Positions 62,541 to 64,000 of a stretch of DNA of 64,000 nt are shown in pieces. The notes beneath the pieces were generated by a model. The model was not told where the DNA came from. It was given only the letters and a program-made list of their open reading frames with translations, and made no database searches. The first letter of the stretch is position 1. Each line of letters opens with the position of its first letter. This DNA is from Kuschelorhynchus macadamiae (taxonomy: Eukaryota > Arthropoda > Insecta > Coleoptera > Curculionidae): positions 248,001 to 312,000 of the forward strand of contig JAUTXW010003830.1 in NCBI GenBank assembly GCA_030620095.1, in the 5' to 3' direction. The position numbers and the translations under genes are program-made.

Positions 62541-64000
62541 AGTGAAAAGAGCGAATTGTGAAAAAACAAATGAGTTATGTATGAAAGCTTTATTTTTGGC
62601 GTCGAGCTAAACTGTAACTGGATTTTAAAAACCAAATATCTAAAAACTATTCCTACCTACCAGAGCTACCATTTCTTTCATAAGTTTTACGCCGTATTTT
62701 TTTTTAATTTGACGTTAATTTGTTTTATGTCACAGTCCGATAGCCCGGAAAAACTACATAACTTAGTTTAGGGGTTTAAATTTTTGTAACATGAAACATC
62801 TCTACAAATATTTAACTCAACAGCAATTCAATCCGAAAATCTCCCTCCTATGGAAGAGAGCAATAGCTTTGATTTAGTTCGGTTCTATAGATCAAAAATT
62901 GTACACATACTCATCATCATCTCAATTCAATATACAATCTAAATAACAATTCAACGTCTATAGATAAAATTTCTGGTCATGATCTAATTTCATTTTGGCG
63001 TTTGACTCATCAAAATCGATCAAGCCGTTTAGACAATATGCGCGAACAATCATAAAAAAATACATACAGGTCGAATTGAGAACCTCCTCCTTTTTTGAAG
63101 TCGGTTAAAAAGTGTAAAACACTTTGTCGTCTAAAGTAAGAATGAATAATTTTAGCTAGACTACTACAGGGGAAATGTGTCAAAATAAAATTAAAAGATT
63201 TGATTATTTCTGTAATAACAAAATAGGTAGAATGTTTTTCTTTGTATTTGTTCTTGGAACATTTTGTCAAAAAAAAAAAATTCGAAAAAAAATTACTAGG
63301 CTCGAAACTGACAAATCTTAGAAAAAAGTAAGTGTTTCATATAACACTCAAAGCAGCATCGATTTTTAGAAAACTAGCTATTGCTCCTTGAACTCAATAA
63401 ACCAGAGAAATTGATGTCAACTGATCTAACTGATGAAAATATACAACTTTGAATTGTCAGTAGTAATAAATCAAGTGCAAACAACATTTCCGGAAAAAAT
63501 CGAAAAAATGTTGGACACTTATTTTCTTAATAAAAGAATAATCCAAAGGATGAGGGATTTTTTCGATGCATGCTTTTATTTAAAGAAAATAGGTGCGAAA
63601 CAATTTTTGAAGTCGAATTTTTTTTTCACGCGAAATATTTTGTTAAAGTATTTCCGGAGTAAATATTGTAAACATAACTTGAAAGTTCATTTTTTTTTTA
63701 ACTAATGTATTCACAATAAATTAATTAAATTAACTTCCGCTGTTTGCTATTGTTTGTTTTTAAGGAGCGCGTGGGTGTTGTCATGGTAACGCTTGGAGTG
63801 ACATGATGCATCGTTCAAAATCTACATTCCAAAGCTACATTTGCATTTTTAATGTTAACTGTGCTAGATTTCTTATTTGGCGTTTTAATTCACTATTTTT
63901 GATATTCCCAATTATTAATATTATCGAACTATAAATGGGTATGAGAATATGTACAGCGTGTAACAAAAGTAAGTAATAAATTCGACCAGGGAAAGTCCAC
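62541..64000. other. Noncoding end of the window
   Basis: No supported gene. A block CGAATTGAGAACCTCCTCC followed by TTTTTTGAAGTCGGTTAAAAA (about 63071-63111) resembles a repeat end widespread in insect genomes (from memory). The small frames at 62577, 63010 and 63433 have AT-rich random composition. Confidence 0.4.

Overview
The window is AT-rich animal DNA, almost certainly from an insect (possibly a beetle; I cannot name the species). The evidence is spliced genes with GT-AG introns, an arthropod-style TATA/initiator promoter, and a typical insect load of decayed transposons: Jockey/CR1-like, I/LOA-like and R4/Dong-like LINEs, Penelope-like elements with GIY-YIG endonuclease, Tc1/mariner, IS630-like, pogo/Tigger and Crypton elements, and many short foldback elements. 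There are no bacterial operons, CRISPR arrays or viral genes. Most long open frames are transposon remnants or translations of (TA)n arrays.

Two host genes stand out. (1) A five-exon gene on the minus strand (29556 down to 15369) encodes a predicted 283-residue protein with an N-terminal linker-histone globular (H15, winged-helix) domain and two long arginine-rich GRR/RRR blocks. I assembled it by hand: all splice sites are GT-AG, all phases agree and the length is a multiple of three. Its introns hold a Crypton remnant, an IS630-like transposase and several small elements. It resembles a divergent or germline linker histone or a protamine-like chromatin protein. (2) A compact plus-strand gene (59368-59700) has a TATA box, an initiator, a signal peptide and a furin site; it encodes a 110-residue secreted precursor that I cannot assign to a family.

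Layout: 1-3840, two LINE fragments; 3841-5925, repeats and a small inverted-repeat element; 5926-12706, four very long (TA)n arrays surrounding two Penelope-like copies that form a 2.3-kb-armed palindrome; 12707-14745, noncoding DNA, an RT scrap, another (TA)n array and a hairpin element; 14870-29640, the H15 gene; 30130-32000, small repeats; 32430-36206, a Tc1 element split by a 1.3-kb foldback, an IS630-like transposase and a second foldback; 37000-38900, tandem repeats; 39060-41410, a LINE; 42420-43939, an RNase H LINE; 44470-45900, a mariner-like element; 45940-48170, a dispersed repeat family and a LINE; 48374-50770, a Tigger element inside a (TA)n array; 52200-58895, an R4/Dong-like LINE interrupted by a second Penelope-like element carrying hammerhead ribozyme cores; 59265-59950, the secreted-peptide gene; 60447-60896, two (TA)n arrays; 61740-62540, another copy of the dispersed repeat.

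The transposons are nested and mostly dead. Their arrangement records an order of insertion: the second Penelope element into the Dong element with a 13-bp target duplication, the foldback into Tc1 with a TA duplication, and Tigger into (TA)n. The (TA)n arrays repeatedly border element ends. The host protein's role is inferred from domain architecture only.
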